In this document: positions 33,460 to 46,156 of the stretch, in pieces
How the letters are laid out: the number at the start of each line of letters is the position of its first letter
Position numbering within the stretch: position 1 is the stretch's first letter
Assembly (NCBI GenBank): GCA_036429605.1
Contig: JAVFKD010000016.1
Coordinates: forward strand, 4,030,001-4,094,000
Length of the DNA: 64,000 bases
Reading direction: 5' to 3'
Source: Cladobotryum mycophilum
Taxonomy: Eukaryota > Ascomycota > Sordariomycetes > Hypocreales > Hypocreaceae
The notes under the pieces: model-generated
Seen by the model: the letters and a program-made list of their open reading frames with translations, nothing else
The model's database searches: none
What the model was told of the DNA's origin: nothing
Position numbers and translations under genes: made by a program

Positions 33460-34335
33460 CTAATTGAAAACATTATATTTGTTAAAGAACGTATCCATAG
33501 ACTCAGCAAACTCCACCTCGTTAGTCTCAATCGCAAAGTGAGGCGCATCCAAGAGCTTAAGCTCCAGCTTCTTCACATCCTTCTTATAAGCCTCTGCGCC
33601 AGGGTAAATGAAAATCTCGTCATTCTTGCCCCAGATAGCAAGAACGGGAACACCAGAAGTACGGAAGTATTCCTGGAAGCTGGGGTACAGAGGCAAATTG
33701 GTGCGGTAGTCGTAAAAGAGGTCAAGCTGGATCTCCTTGTTGCCTTCACGATCCATGAGCGCCTGGTCGAGGTAGTACGCCTCAGGGGCGACCTTTTCGG
33801 GATGGGGAGAACCGTTTTCGTATTGCCATTTTGTAGCACTGAGCACCAAAAGACTCCTCAGCGCGTCACGGTCTTCCTGTGCGCCAGAGGCCCAGTACTT
33901 GCGGAAGGGGTTCCAGAAGTCGCCAAGGCCCTCGTTGTAGGCATTACCGTTTTGGGTAACAATGGCAGTGACCTTTTCTGGGTGCTTGAGAGCAAGACGG
34001 AGACCAACTGGGGCACCGTAGTCAAAGATGTAAAGGGCAAACTTGTTGAGCTTCAGCTCGGTGATGAAGGCGTCAATAGTTCCGGCCAGGTTATCGAATT
34101 TGTACTTGTAACCCTCAGGAACAGTGGTGAAACCGTATCCAGGAAAGTCGGGGGCAATCACACGATAACCCTTTTCGGCAAGGAGAGGCATCAAGTTGCG
34201 GAATTGGTGTGAGGAGGATGGGAAGCCCATAAGAAGAAGAATAGTTGGGGCATTGGGATCGGTAGGACCAGCTTGTCGGTAGAAGACCTTGGAGCCAGCA
34301 GCTTCAAGGTGGTTGGCGGAGGCAATAAAGGCCAT
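33460..34335 (-). CDS. Epoxide hydrolase/haloalkane dehalogenase-like alpha/beta hydrolase
   Basis: A single exon of 291 aa, MAFIASANHLEAAGSKVFYR. The oxyanion region is MGFPSSSHQFRNL, the nucleophile elbow IFDYGAPVG carries Asp (near residue 106) rather than Ser, the acid position is in WGKNDEIF and the His in DAPHFAIET. An Asp nucleophile is the mark of epoxide hydrolases and haloalkane dehalogenases. A TATATAAA box at 34492-34485 sits about 150 bp upstream. The protein is cytosolic with no signal peptide. The substrate is unknown; the gene appears intact. Confidence 0.88.
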   Translation of the reverse strand: MAFIASANHLEAAGSKVFYRQAGPTDPNAPTILLLMGFPSSSHQFRNLMPLLAEKGYRVIAPDFPGYGFTTVPEGYKYKFDNLAGTIDAFITELKLNKFALYIFDYGAPVGLRLALKHPEKVTAIVTQNGNAYNEGLGDFWNPFRKYWASGAQEDRDALRSLLVLSATKWQYENGSPHPEKVAPEAYYLDQALMDREGNKEIQLDLFYDYRTNLPLYPSFQEYFRTSGVPVLAIWGKNDEIFIYPGAEAYKKDVKKLELKLLDAPHFAIETNEVEFAESMDTFFNKYNVFN

Positions 34336-35583
34336 TTTTTGATGATTTCAGAGTTTATTAAGATTGAATAGAGGTAATTAAGCTGTCGAGTGTGTTTGTT
34401 TGTAAAAGACTTTTGTGTAAGTAGTGTAGGGTAGCTTGATGCTGAGCGAGGAGAAGTAATCACAACACCAGCCAGGCATAGGAGTTTATATACATTTTCA
34501 ATCAAGCCTTCGCCAATTACATCACTGAGTCTTGTCCTATCAATCTACCGTCCAAAATACCGATTTATAACACCATTTCTTTCACTTTCTGGTTATTGTT
34601 ATGGAATATTTCAACAAATGTGTGGAATCATCAACTTTCTAAAGGTACGTACCTCTCGTGCCCCACCTTCACGTTTCCCTTTTCGGCCTTCAACTGCCGA
34701 AGATTCCAAAGACATGACGTCGAGTCGAAGCCTTTAGACAAAACACCATCCAACGCATTCCCCGCTCCATCACCACTTTGTCAATGATTCCACTGCTTGT
34801 TCCTGGAGGGCGCAATGCAAGCTACGCGATAAACCGCAGAACCTCGTCGGAAGCACGTGAAGACCCGGCACGGAGTGCCCGCGAGTTGGATGCCACGGTT
34901 GCCGACAACGACGCGTCCAAACTCGAAGTCTCGACCACTTCTAATAGTCTGAATTAAGCTCGTTCAGCGTCTATTCTTAGATTAGGTCGAGGATATCGGT
35001 GCTCAAATATCAGAGAGCTTCCAACGTCGACCCTCCGCCGAGTTCCGTTGAGTAGACAAGTCGAACTTGTTGCCGAATCAGAGGCACACGTATACACACG
35101 GGGCATTGAAGGGCACAGCGTATGGCTATAGTTGGCCTAGAAGCAGAGAGAAAGGCTTCAATCCTGACGAGGCCCCGATCTATTGCTGCTGATCTCTATA
35201 GGTTTTTGTCGAGCTCAGCAACAAAATTCCCAACACTTGAAGCCCAACATCATTTTCTTGTCACAATTATCAAGTCACTGGCATCGGATCGCAGAAGCAT
35301 AGTCAATGTTAAGAATAATCCAAGCTCAGCTTGTTTTCATCAATTCTCATAACCCATCGCATATATATATACGTGCCAAATATGTTCATCCCGCAATACC
35401 GTCCACCAGACTGCCCAGAGCAGAAATGTCCCTAGCCACAGCCTAATGGTGCCGTTTCACGAGTGTGTTGGAGATCGCAGTCGTCCCATAATGAACCCAG
35501 ATCCTCGCCGAAAAAATATTTACCAAAATATCCCATAATGTTCATGATTTGCTTTATTTTTTGTTTCCCGCAACATGGTCGAT
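34336..35583. other. Intergenic region
   Basis: About 1.25 kb between the promoter side of the hydrolase gene and the 3' end of the subtilisin gene. Several short frames exist but none has splice continuity or a motif. Confidence 0.4.
34485..34492 (-). promoter_or_regulatory. TATA box of the epoxide-hydrolase-like gene
   Basis: TATATAAA on the minus strand about 150 bp before the ATG, followed by a CT-rich leader and good start context (AAAAATGG). Confidence 0.5.
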
Positions 35584-36921
35584 TTAACCAGAGGGGTTGC
35601 CGTTGAAGGCAAGGTTGTTGATGGTACCGGAGGGGATTCCGGAGATGATGCTCTTGCTGGCAAGAGTCTGGATACGCTTGCAGAGAGCCTGGGGGTCGGT
35701 GAAGCCCTCAAGACCAGCAAGGTAGGCACCGAGACCAACGATGTGGGGGGTGGCCATGGAGGTACCGGAGATGGTGTTCTAAAGAGTGTTAGCTAAATTC
35801 ACGATTCAAGCAGGGGAAATTAGGTCAACTTACAAGGCCGTTGTTCAACCAGGTGGAGGTGATGTCCTGGCCAGGAGCCCAGATATCGACAACAGCACCG
35901 AAGTTGGAGAAGGAAGCTCGGGCATCGGCGTTGGTGGTGGCACCGACGGTGCAGACGGTGGGCTCAGAGGCGGGAGAGGTGTCCTTGGCATCAACGTTGC
36001 TGTTGCCAGCGGCGACGGCCAGGAAGACACCAGCCTTGATCAGGTTGGCGGCAGCTGTGTTGACAGCAGCGGAGAAACCACCACCCAGAGACATGTTGGC
36101 AACGGCACCCTTGGGGCAGCTCTTGGTCTTGTAGTCGGTGGCAACAAAGTCGATACCAGCAATGACGGCAGAGTAGGAACCGCTTCCGCTGTTGTCAAGA
36201 ACCTTGACACCGTAAATGGAAGTCTTCTTGGCGACACCGTAAGTCTTGGAACCGATAGTACCGGCAACGTGGGTGCCGTGTCCGTTTCCATCGGCAGTCT
36301 GGCCGCTGATGAAGGACTTGATCTGCTTGGCACGGCCCTCGAATTCCTATTTTACGGGTTAGAAGAATGAAAGAGGAAATTCCAAGGGCTTTGAGAGTAC
36401 GTACGGGATGGCCATCAGAAACACCAGTGTCGATAATGTAGGCGCAAGTGCCAGTACCGGCGGAGGAGTCATAGACGTAGGTGCTGCTGCCCTTGGCCTT
36501 GTGGGAGATACGGGTCAAGCCCCAGGTGGCGCCAGACTGGGTAACGTAGGCGCTGGCCTTGGCAATACCATCCTGCTCAATGTAGTCGACCTGTGGCTGT
36601 TAGTGGTGGATTTCCGGACGAGGGAGTGGTTGGTCTTACATCGGGGTGGTTGCGGAGAGCCTCGAGGGTGGTGGCATCGAGGGTACCAGCGAAGCCGCGG
36701 AAGACGTTCTGGTAAACGTGGTCGGCGTTGGAAACGAGAGAGCTGACGGCCTCATCAACAGCCTGGAGAGAGCTGCCATCCTTGAACTTGACAATGTACT
36801 TGTCGGCAATGAGACCGTGCTCGTTGCTGGGGGTGATGAGGGGAGCGGGAACAGCTCGCTTCTCAGTAGCTGGGGCGGCGGCCACCAGGGGAAGGATGGA
36901 GAGGAGAACAGACAGACGCAT
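35584..36921 (-). CDS. Secreted proteinase K/Pr1-like subtilisin (S8)
   Basis: Four exons (36921-36640, 36590-36405, 36346-35834, 35778-35584) with introns of 49, 58 and 55 nt give 391 aa. A signal peptide (MRLSVLLSILPLVAAAPA) is followed by an I9 propeptide (DKYIVKFKDG...) up to about residue 110. The mature peptidase has Asp in YIIDTGV, His in GHGTHVAG and Ser in GTSMATPH, so the triad is complete. The organisation is that of proteinase K and the cuticle-degrading Pr1 enzymes of hypocrealean fungi. It is exported and cleaves extracellular protein. The gene is intact. Confidence 0.95.
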
Positions 36922-39271
36922 TTTGATGGTTTGAAGAGAAGAGTGTTTTAAAAAGGTTGAAGGCTTGAAAGATGAGGTTGAGGCTTGGAGAAGAAGAGAA
37001 CGGTTCTGGAGGCGAGGACGGGCTCTATTTATCCTTCTTGTTCATCAAGTTGGACGATAGGTGAGACTGTTAAGACACCATATCGGATGAGATCCGTGAG
37101 AGGAGAACCTTGTTCCGAGACTTGAATCACCACCTTCCCAGTCCGGAGTGCATTACGAGAACGAATGCAATGGATACTTGCTCGGGTGGCAAGCATGGTG
37201 GTTAGGTTGGGGAAGCTCACATGGGAACGAGATGCTTGCTTGCTTGCTTGTATCAATGTTCCATTGGCGCCAAGAGACGCACCAAGGCTCGAGGGCGCTA
37301 GGGAAACACAAAAGAACTTTTGCATCTGTTGAACAAGAGAGCATAAAGCTTGGCGAGACTACTGGGCCTCGATGCTAGGTATCTTTGCACGAGGGCAACG
37401 TTGAGGTGGCAGAGACATTTGACCACAAGGGTATCAATAGCAGCGGAGACGACGACATGTCGCGTTTTCGACGACGATGGGGGGCGTTTGTACATCAAAA
37501 CAGGCACACCAAGACCAACAGAGCCCCTGGCTTGGCAGGTATGCCGCCTCGGCCGATGATACCTTGATGCTACCGGACGACCATCATATTTAGAAATGAG
37601 TGCGGGGGAAGAGTTATGAGGGAGGGAGGGAGAAGAGGCCTGTCCCGATGTAGATTTGATCGGCTAAGGGAACCGTAGCATAGAAGGAAGAGAGAGGAAG
37701 CTTGGTCACATATCATGTAGACTACCTGGTCCCCTTCTGTGGCCGCTGCCGACCCCCCCAAGGCGCGAACTACAGAGGCATGAATGGACAAGAGGATAGA
37801 TGCAAGCTTGGATCAAAGTAAACATTGGGTAAGTAAAACAGTAGTCAGACGGTGAATCCAGCGGCCAGAGAGAGGTGAACGGGCAAAGGCGGTGGTGCGC
37901 GGACTCAAACGATGGGGAACTTACCGGATCTGCACTCGCAGACCGGGCAGCCTATCGCCTGTCGTGGAGTGTCTGAGACAAAAAGGCCCCATCCAACCCT
38001 CCATCATTATCATCATTCTTCTCCAGACCCTCCCTCCTGCTCCTCCACCACCACCACCTCCTCCTCCTCGTCGTATGATCTATCCGAGGTCTAGAGGAGG
38101 TATATGCAGCCATTACAACCGTCGGCACTGCGAGGTGCAGCAACCGAATGCAACAACAGTCCATATGATGTGCTATGTAAGCAGCATATCAAGGAGACAT
38201 CTAGAAGCAGGCTGTAAGCTGTACATTTTCCATCGTTGGGTATTATCCCGCTTCGGCTGATTGTGCAGCACACTTCTTGATAAATGCTGACCACTGGGCT
38301 TTCGTTCCGGGGCATTTCCTGTCCGCCTTGGACGGCAGACTATTGGCTCGACACCATTAGGATAATAAGGATCCAAGCGCATCCATCTATTTGTATAAGT
38401 GGCATGTTATGGAGGTATCATTTCTGGGCTTGGCTGTGGCGTTTATCCTTTAGAATCTTCCATATCAAGTAAATCTATGTCCCTGCATCTCGAGCTCTCT
38501 ATCAAAAGTCCCCGTCCACTTGTCAGTCTAGCCCATCAATGCATCCATCCATCCAGTCATGCTTGCGCACTCCCCCACGGGTGGCTGTCCAGTCCCGTCC
38601 AGCCAGTTCCAGTCCTTATCTCTCTAGGACGAAATCATGTGCCGAGGGAACAGGGGGGAGACGAATAGGCACTCATGGCGTTACGGCAGTGGACTGATTA
38701 GGCGCTGAAGCCCCTCCATTCGGGCAATTATAGCAGCCATGACCACTATACGAAGGGCCATCCAGCGCCACCAGGTACAGGGAACCCACTTCCAGCCAGC
38801 CCTGTAGTCCCCATCACAGGTAGGGAGTACCCCCCAGCGTTATCAGCGACACTGACCTCATTCACGATACCGAACCTCGAGCATTTATGTATAGGCAAGG
38901 TAGGTATCTCCATACCGAAACTCCGGCTATACTATAGAGCTTCAACTCTTAACAACACTGCTCGCCGCTTTCCTGCGCCTCCGTCAACAGCAGAAACGGA
39001 GATGAGCTTCCCGATCTAGCTCCAAGGTGCCGATCATGTTAGTCGCCTTCCCGATTGATGCTCTACTACACCAGACGCTGGAACACACACACTGACAGAC
39101 AGACTACGAAGGGGGGATGGGCGTGTGACGGTGGGTGGTCGTCTTGCCTATAACCCCAAAGCAAGCCGAGAATGTAACCCTATGAGCTGGTTTTACTTTA
39201 CTGGATGTTTTGAACTGGGGGCAAAAAGCATACATACTTGTATCTTACACAATGATTCATACGAGCTCCAG

Positions 39272-39293
39272 TCTGTCTGTCTGTCTGTCTGCC
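39272..39293. repeat. (GTCT)n microsatellite
   Basis: About five tandem copies of TCTG/GTCT inside the gene-free region upstream of the subtilisin gene. Confidence 0.7.
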
Positions 39294-39987
39294 CAAAGCT
39301 CGTTATCTTTTAGATATTATCCAAGACAGCGGGCCTTTGTCATTCATTACATACCGAAAGACGAGGCACGTATCATGGATCCATGGATACCAGACAGGCA
39401 TGTGCTTTCCCCATGATACTGCACAGCACACATGACATGATGCCAACAGAGCTCCCGGGTAATGCATTGGTTGATTCGTATCAGTGACCTGCATAATGAT
39501 GTGGTTTTGCTGCTGTATGCATGTACCCTTGACTCCGTCCCAGGACGCACTCCAAACTCCGAATCACAAGGACAGACCAGACAGCCTCAAGCCCACACAC
39601 ACACACTCATACTCACTACTCACTCTCTCAACTCACTCACTTACTCGCTCCCTCACACCGACAGGCCGCCGCCATCCATCCGTATTCGCCTACCTAATCG
39701 GAATATTAGGTACCAATCTATTTAGCCCGTTTCTTAAGGAACAACCATAAAGCATAACCTTACGCAGTGGGCGAGCTTTATGTAGGTACGCCTTTGGATC
39801 GTGGAAAGAAAAGGGAAAAAAACGTTAATTCTAACCTAGAATGTTCTCGAGAAGGAGGAAATCGTCAAACTATCACGACTCGCGCCGCCACACGCTGTAG
39901 ATCCGGATCATCTGGGCGGCGAACAGACTCCTTAGTAAGACACTTGGCAATCTGCGGGAAATTTCGTGTGTGGTTGTTCGCTGTGTT

Positions 39988-40021
39988 TGCTTGCTGCTGC
40001 TGCTGCTGCTGCCTTTGCTGA
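39988..40021. repeat. (CTG)n microsatellite
   Basis: A run of about eight CTG units with slight degeneration at both ends, in the gene-free region. No coding context supports a polyglutamine or polyleucine tract. Confidence 0.7.
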
Positions 40022-41603
40022 TCGGGTAGATGCCGGATCGTCCACCCACGTTTGCGGTTTGTATAACAAATACAATTGATAAATTACACAGTGATGGGGA
40101 TCCATTTGCTTTCTCGTATCAATATTCATTAGTTGGGGGAAACAACACGACCAGGTCCAGGGACGACAGAAATGAAGTTTCTCTTGGCAAAAGACGACGA
40201 TCCCCAACCCCCAACTTCTTAAGGGGGCAACATGAGTGGTGGTGGTTCGCACATGGGACGGACCCCCCTCGCAAGTGAATCAAATCACGACATCTAGGCT
40301 TAATGCCCGCAATGCCCAAAACAGAAGCTGGCTAAAGCAGAAAAAAACCACTACCAAAGACGCGTCCTACTTCAAAGTACACTTACCGTACATTAAGGGG
40401 CAAGCATACAGACAATGGTGGCTGCATGATTTAGAGGCAAGTCGCACAAAAAGGCACAATGGCCAGTCTAGGTCCCGTTTAGAAACAACAAGTCTTTGCA
40501 TGATTTGTTTTCCCTTTTTAGAAGCTGCATTTCATCAAGCCCACGTATCACGGCATGTAATTGATAGCTACTCTGTGCCCATGTCTTGTCTTGTCTTTCC
40601 ACTCTCTCAGCTTTCGTACTCACATGCATGCATGTCTTGTAATGTAGCCGAAAGGCGCCAAGAAGGGGGACGAGAGACAGAAAGACAAAGAAGCGAGACA
40701 AGACAGACTCTGACGCCATGACGGTCTGGGCAAAAAGATTCTTTTTCAGGGTCCCTGCCACCCTTCACTATGCCGCCGCCACATTTTACCTTGTACTATA
40801 GATCTCTCTCTTTGTCTCTCTCTTTCTCTCTATTGTCAATCCTTTGCATCTTGGATAGAGTTTCGACTTGGCAGCTTGGCAAACAATGGACAGGAATCAG
40901 AAGAGTCGGCAAATAGTAAAGTGAGCGCCGGATGGGGATCTGCAACGCGCCGTCAGCGGCTCCAACGGGCGACATCCCCGCCCCGGACGCTCGGATGGCT
41001 TTTACACACGTAGAATGGGGAGATCCGGGCACTATTTTTACGTACGTACGCGCATGTTGGTTGACAGGACGGACGGAGGAGAGAAGGTTTAGAATGGGTC
41101 TTCCCGTCTGCAGCAGTCCAACTGTCTGAGGGGAGAGAGAGCGTGAGGGAGGGGCGTCTGTTGGCTACCGCCCGCGTGATCCTTGTTCCCTTGCTGACTT
41201 TCCCCGCAAACCAATCTGCCTGGGCCTACCTATCCATTCATTCTCCATCGTGAATGCGGGTCAAAGAAACTCTATTGCTTCTTCCCCCTCTCCATGCCGG
41301 GCCCTTTTTGCATCGCAACCACTCGTCGGTGACGAAACAAAAGGTCTCGACCCAGAGGTAACCAAAAAACAAAGACAAAAGACAAAAACACGGGGGCCCG
41401 ATAGAATTAACCTCAGAGACAAATGCCCCGTGCGTTGAACAAGGCAGGTAAGTGGTCCCCCCCTCCCCATAAATGTGAAGTGTGAGTGGAAACGCGTGAT
41501 TCTCATGTTGAAAGGAATAAACAGCATGGTAAGGCTTTTTTGTTTTCGTTGGTGGTGGTGATTGATGTGTGCTGTGAAATGGATTTACAGGGGGGCTGAT
41601 ATT

Positions 41604-43543
41604 ATGTCCGCAACGTTCTTTGGAACTCGCAGCGACACGTGCAGGCAACGCAAAGTAAAATGTACGTGACACCGAAGAGACACCCCATATCTTTTCTTAT
41701 TCGCTTGATCGTTATCTCAGGTATCATGAATATTAAGCATATCACCAATATATTGGGCGCCCCCTTTTTTTCTTTTGGCTGTTAGACACACACGCACACA
41801 GCCCAGCTGGGGGCGGCCCCCTCAACAGATTTTTGACTAACATGTCCCATTGCGGAAGGCGATGAAGCTATACCCATCTGCGGCCAATGCGCAAAGTCAG
41901 GACGATACTGCGCCCGGGCCCAGAAGCCGTCTAAATTCTTCGCGTACTCTCGCCCAACAAGTTTCCGAGGCGGCAATGCCCGGCATAGCAGTAGCAGCAG
42001 CAGCACAGGTATGCCAAGAACGTGGGAGGGTGGAGAGAGAGGAATCTTGACGCCTTCATGAAGGAGGGGGAGGGGGAGGGGGAAGAAGGGCAGCATCCTG
42101 AAAAGTTTATCCACCTTCGAACCCGATAGTAACCTGTGAGAGAGTAGATGTCCGATACCCTTTGCCAGAGCGGCCCCGCGAGGCCCTCGAGGACCCAGAC
42201 GTGGCCTCGTACTTTTACAATTACATCGCCGAGCCGGCCAAGTGGTACGACCTCGGAGATGCGACGCGCCAGTTTGAGACGGCGGTGCCGCAGATGGCCC
42301 TCGACGAGCCGCTCCTGTTCAGCGCCGTGGTCGCGCTGGCGGGCATGCACGTGAGCCAGACGACGACTACAGCTACAGGCTCGTCCAAGGCCGCGAGGGA
42401 GGTGGCGGAGTATTACCACACGCACTGCGTAAAGTTGCTGATTCGATTGGATGGGGATAGCGAATTATTGACCAGCGGTGTTGCCTTGGCGGCGGCGTGT
42501 CTGCTGAGGTCTTACGAGATTCTTGATGGTAAGGTTTGACATTGTCTCAACTCTATCTAAAAAAGAAATGAGCAGGCGATGCCGTGGGATCCATGAAATC
42601 GAAAGCAAGGTTGTTGACTTTTTTTTGTGAACAGAGGAGGTTGATCCCAACAGGCATTTGCAGGGTGCCTACTCGTTGGCCTCATGTGAAGGGCTCATCG
42701 CCGAGAGCCCCCGGGCAGCCTGCTCGCCGCAGGTTTCTGGAACTACCTCCGGGAAGACATTACCTTTAGTCTATTCGAGGGATGTCCCCTGAAGATGGAC
42801 TTGGCTGTGGCGGCTGCCCCGAAGCTCACGTCTGGTCACGATGAGCTGCACGCCGTGTCCCTGCTTCTCGGTCAAATCATCAATGCGACATTTGGCAAGC
42901 CAATCTCTCAGAATGAATGGGAAAGGCTGGCGGTCATGACACAGGCTCGATATGATGGTCTTCCAAGTCATGTTAAGCCCTTCTCGAGCGGTCGAAGCGC
43001 GACGTCTTCAGCAGCACTGCCGCAGCGCTGGTTTCTCCAAGATTACCACGGTAAGCTCAGGCATTCTTGCACCTCCCCATAGTATCTCAGTGTGCTGAAC
43101 CTTGTATGTGACAGCATCGGCTATGCACTACTTGCTCGTCTCGGCATGCATTCTCGTTGTTTCTGCTCCTCCAGGAGAGCAGTGGAGACTCCAAGCCAGC
43201 GATGATTCTGGGGGCGATGAGTCTGAGCTTGGCAAGCAAGATTTGCTCGAGCAATATGCACTGGAGATTTGCGGCGTCGCATTCACTACCAACATTCCAT
43301 CTGTTTTGGTAAATGCCTTTGGCCCAATTGCATACTGTAGGTCACTACTCCAGCTCATCAGCCCCCGATCACAACTAACCATGGAGTATCGTAGGCGGCA
43401 AATTCATAAGATCAGAACCCGCTAGACAAGAAATCATACGCCGCCTATCGGCATGCAAGAAATCTACAGGCTGGCCAGTGGCACGACTCATTACGAACCT
43501 CCAAGTTTCATGGGCGGAATCGGAGACCACGATGGAGGGTTAG
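41604..43543 (+). CDS. Zn2Cys6 fungal transcription factor, with altered first Cys and a frameshift
   Basis: Six exons: 41604-41661, 41859-42008, 42145-42528, 42635-43050, 43115-43336, 43395-43543. The zinc cluster is split by a 197-nt intron: exon 1 encodes RSDTCRQRKVK and the Cys codon completed across the splice, exon 2 DEAIPICGQCAKSGRYC. Spacing fits C-x2-C-x6-C-x6-C-x2-C-x6-C, but the first Cys position is Ser (AGC at 41631-41633). The middle region (YYNYIAEPAKWYDL-like, VPQMALDEPLLFSAVVALAG) is the fungal-specific TF domain. In exon 4 the frame slips by one base near the C run 42708-42712, after which GFWNYLRED continues the domain. It is probably a nuclear regulator; the next gene is a dioxygenase. 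The frameshift is probably an assembly error. The Ser is not explained that way. Confidence 0.75.
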
Positions 43544-43775
43544 GGTTTGGATGATTCGGCCTGTTGCCCCTCCCCCACATTGATGACCCAGTCTGGAAGG
43601 ATATCCCGAGCTCGGGTTTGGAGATGGCATCAAACTTGGCGTCTGAGCGGTGTTGTTGGCTTATAAAAAGGTGGTTTCAATGGCTAAAATTACCTTTCTA
43701 AATGAATCAATTTATTTCTTTTGAACCTCCTTTGAACTTCTTTCAATATCAAGATTACTCAAAAAGAGAGTCACG

Positions 43776-44835
43776 ATGCTCGCAACCCGAGTCCGGACAG
43801 CCCCCGTCTCTTTGGTCGGTCGCTGGCCACGCTCACCACACCAAGAACCACTGCACTCGGCTGGCCAGCTGTGGTCAAACCCACTTCCAACGAGGTCCAA
43901 AACGCGGCTCTAGACGCTCGTAATCTTGAAAAGGCCGTTCGGCATATCCACCAGGATGGCCTCGTTGTGATTGAAGACGTTGTTCCGCATGCCGACATTG
44001 ATCATCTCAACACTCGCATGGTCCATGATGCGCTGGTCCTGCAGGCTCGAGGTGACAAGGGGCCATTCAACTACAACCTGGGCAATTTGCAGCAGGATGC
44101 ACCGCCTGTTGCAGAGTTCTTTTCCCCTTCCGTCTTCACTAGTAAGTAAAGGTCTGGCTTCACTTTCTGATATTGTAGCTAATAATTCCGACTCATGGTA
44201 GACCCCATCGCTACCCAGATCACCACTGCCATCATGGGCCCTCGCCCCAAGTGGACGTTCTGCTCCGCCAACTCAGCCATGCCTCCCTTGCCTGGAGCAT
44301 CTCCCCAGCGTCAGCCCGTCCACTCCGACGCCGATTTTCCCTTCCCATCGCATCCTTTTGCCCTCGTCGTCAACATCCCCCTGGTCACAATGACACCCGA
44401 AAACGGGTCCACAGAATTATGGCTCGGCACTCACACGGCAGACATCTCCACCCAAGAGGGCGCTCACGGCGATCGAGCTAGCGGCCGGATCAAGGAGAAC
44501 CACCTGCGAGACCGCCAGGCTGTCTGCCCCCCGTGCAGCCCACGGTCAAGAAGGGCTCCATCGTGATCCGCGATCTCAGGCTCTGGCACGCGGGGATGCC
44601 CAACACCACGGATCAAGTCCGCGTCATGCTCGCCATGATCCATTTTGCGCCCTGGTACAGAAACCGCATGAAGCTGCAGTATGGCGTGGATGTACGGCCG
44701 GTGCTGGAGGGACTTGAGCGGGAGGGGAAGCTGGGCTTGGAGGTTCCGGTGGATTGGGTTGGTACGGATGAAGCGCTGAAGGGGTATTTGGATAGGGGGT
44801 TTGGAAATAGCTACGACTTTGATCAAGAGGCGTAG
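43776..44835 (+). CDS. Phytanoyl-CoA dioxygenase-like (PhyH) 2-oxoglutarate oxygenase
   Basis: Exons 43776-44141 and 44202-44835 with a 60-nt intron (GTAAGTAAAGG...ATGGTAG). The metal site is visible: HSD in QPVHSDADF and the distal His in LRLWHAGMPN, with Arg two residues earlier for 2-oxoglutarate. GFxVIEdVV-type N-terminal phrasing (DGLVVIEDVVPH) also fits. The frame slips by one base at the C run 43801-43805, near a basic N-terminus that resembles a mitochondrial presequence, and at the C6 run 44527-44532. Both fit the recurrent one-base losses in this window. Start choice (MLATRVRTAP) is moderately sure. It follows the Zn2Cys6 gene by about 230 bp in the same direction. Confidence 0.78.
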
Positions 44836-46156
44836 ATTGTAACATGGTCTGCTGCTTTTAGTGCTGTAGCTCGTTTATACTTCTTCATGAAGACACATCA
44901 TCTCTATCGACCAAGAGAGCTGTAACCATGCTATATTTCCGTTTGTCTTTTGAGGCCTACCGGAAGTGATGAATCATGGTGCTCGTGGTAGTCTTGCTTG
45001 CATAGTCTTGCACAGCCTCTGAAACATCAACTAATAAATACCACGGTAAACGCACAAGACGCCAGCTACATTTTGTGACGCACATTGCTTTCAACCATTG
45101 CCTGCTGCACATGTTTTTCCACTCGTAGCTGTTCAGCCCACGCTTCTACGCATTTTGCTTTACGTGTCGATGCATTTTATGGTTCGTTCGACGCCCGCAA
45201 CACACTTTAATGCATGTCAAATCGCAGCTCATTCTACACAGCATCTGCTAATTTTTTGTTACAGTGCTCCATGACCAAAGTCCTAAAGGAAGACATGCGT
45301 GGGGAACAAAAACAACCCATAAGCGCGGCTGGTGCAGCAAAGTGTCAGTGTTGCACTTCGAGTCCCGCGAATAATGCCATAGTTGACGGGCAAGACTACG
45401 ACACATTACTGGGCTAGAGACAAAAGAGATTCTGTCCGACGTCTCTGACCTAGATGTAAAGATGAGCGATGAGTTTGCTGCTAAATGGATCAAACTATGC
45501 CTCGATCCGTCTGATCCTTGAGATGTGACCAGACAGCCTTAGAGCACATGTGTCGTGAATGACTACAGGTTGGTGGACTAATGATAGCCTCCAAACAACT
45601 CTAATGAGATTCAGTCGCATTTTCGACAGTAGGCAATCTAGGGTCATCGACGTCTCGCCGACCACGACTCGTCTCTTGTAGTGTGACTTCAAGGAGTGCT
45701 GTCGCTCTTAAACTCTTCTGGACTGTCATTCTCTTGCGTCTTTCTCACAGTACAAGATCTACTAGTGGTAACAGCCTAGTTTGATTCATATAACTGATAG
45801 TGCAAGAATGAACTTCATGTTTACCGAGAGAATGACTGTGAGCTACCTGCAACCCATTTCATCCAACCATAAGCTTCCTCCCTCCCCCTCCTATGCTCCC
45901 ACTTCGTCTATAAAGAATCCTCGATAGTGCAGTAAACCCCCACGTCCCCTTTCTGCCAACAAGAAGATCTCAAGGCTTGTGTATCTGGTATTCTATTTGA
46001 GTTGGATTACTCCTCTAAACTCGCGAATGCACCGAGAAACATGTAGATGTAGGGTAAGGAGTTAAGAGTGATGCTTGATTTGCATTGCCCTAGCAGCGAT
46101 CTCTTCCACTGCCTCTATCCTTTAACAAAAAACAAAAAGTATATAGTAATTATAAA
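44836..46156. other. Intergenic region
   Basis: About 1.3 kb after the dioxygenase gene. Short frames on both strands have no motifs or splice continuity; the final 150 bp become strongly AT-rich. Confidence 0.4.

Larger units (their letters stand above)
36922..41603. other. 4.7-kb gene-free region with simple repeats
   Basis: This lies upstream of the subtilisin (minus) and of the Zn2Cys6 gene (plus). A TATA-like ATAAATAG on the minus strand near 37031-37024 fits the subtilisin promoter. The region carries GTCT, CAC/ACTC, CTG and CT microsatellites and C-rich tracts. Many short frames occur, none with splice structure or motifs. It may be an extended regulatory region or hold noncoding transcripts; nothing decisive is visible. 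Confidence 0.4.

Noticed and set aside
35786..36370. 194-aa Gly-rich plus-strand frame
   Set aside because: Antisense shadow of subtilisin exon 3; no motif.
38040..38070. Poly-proline coding segment (CCTCCACCACC run)
   Set aside because: No start, splice or family support; looks like simple-sequence DNA.
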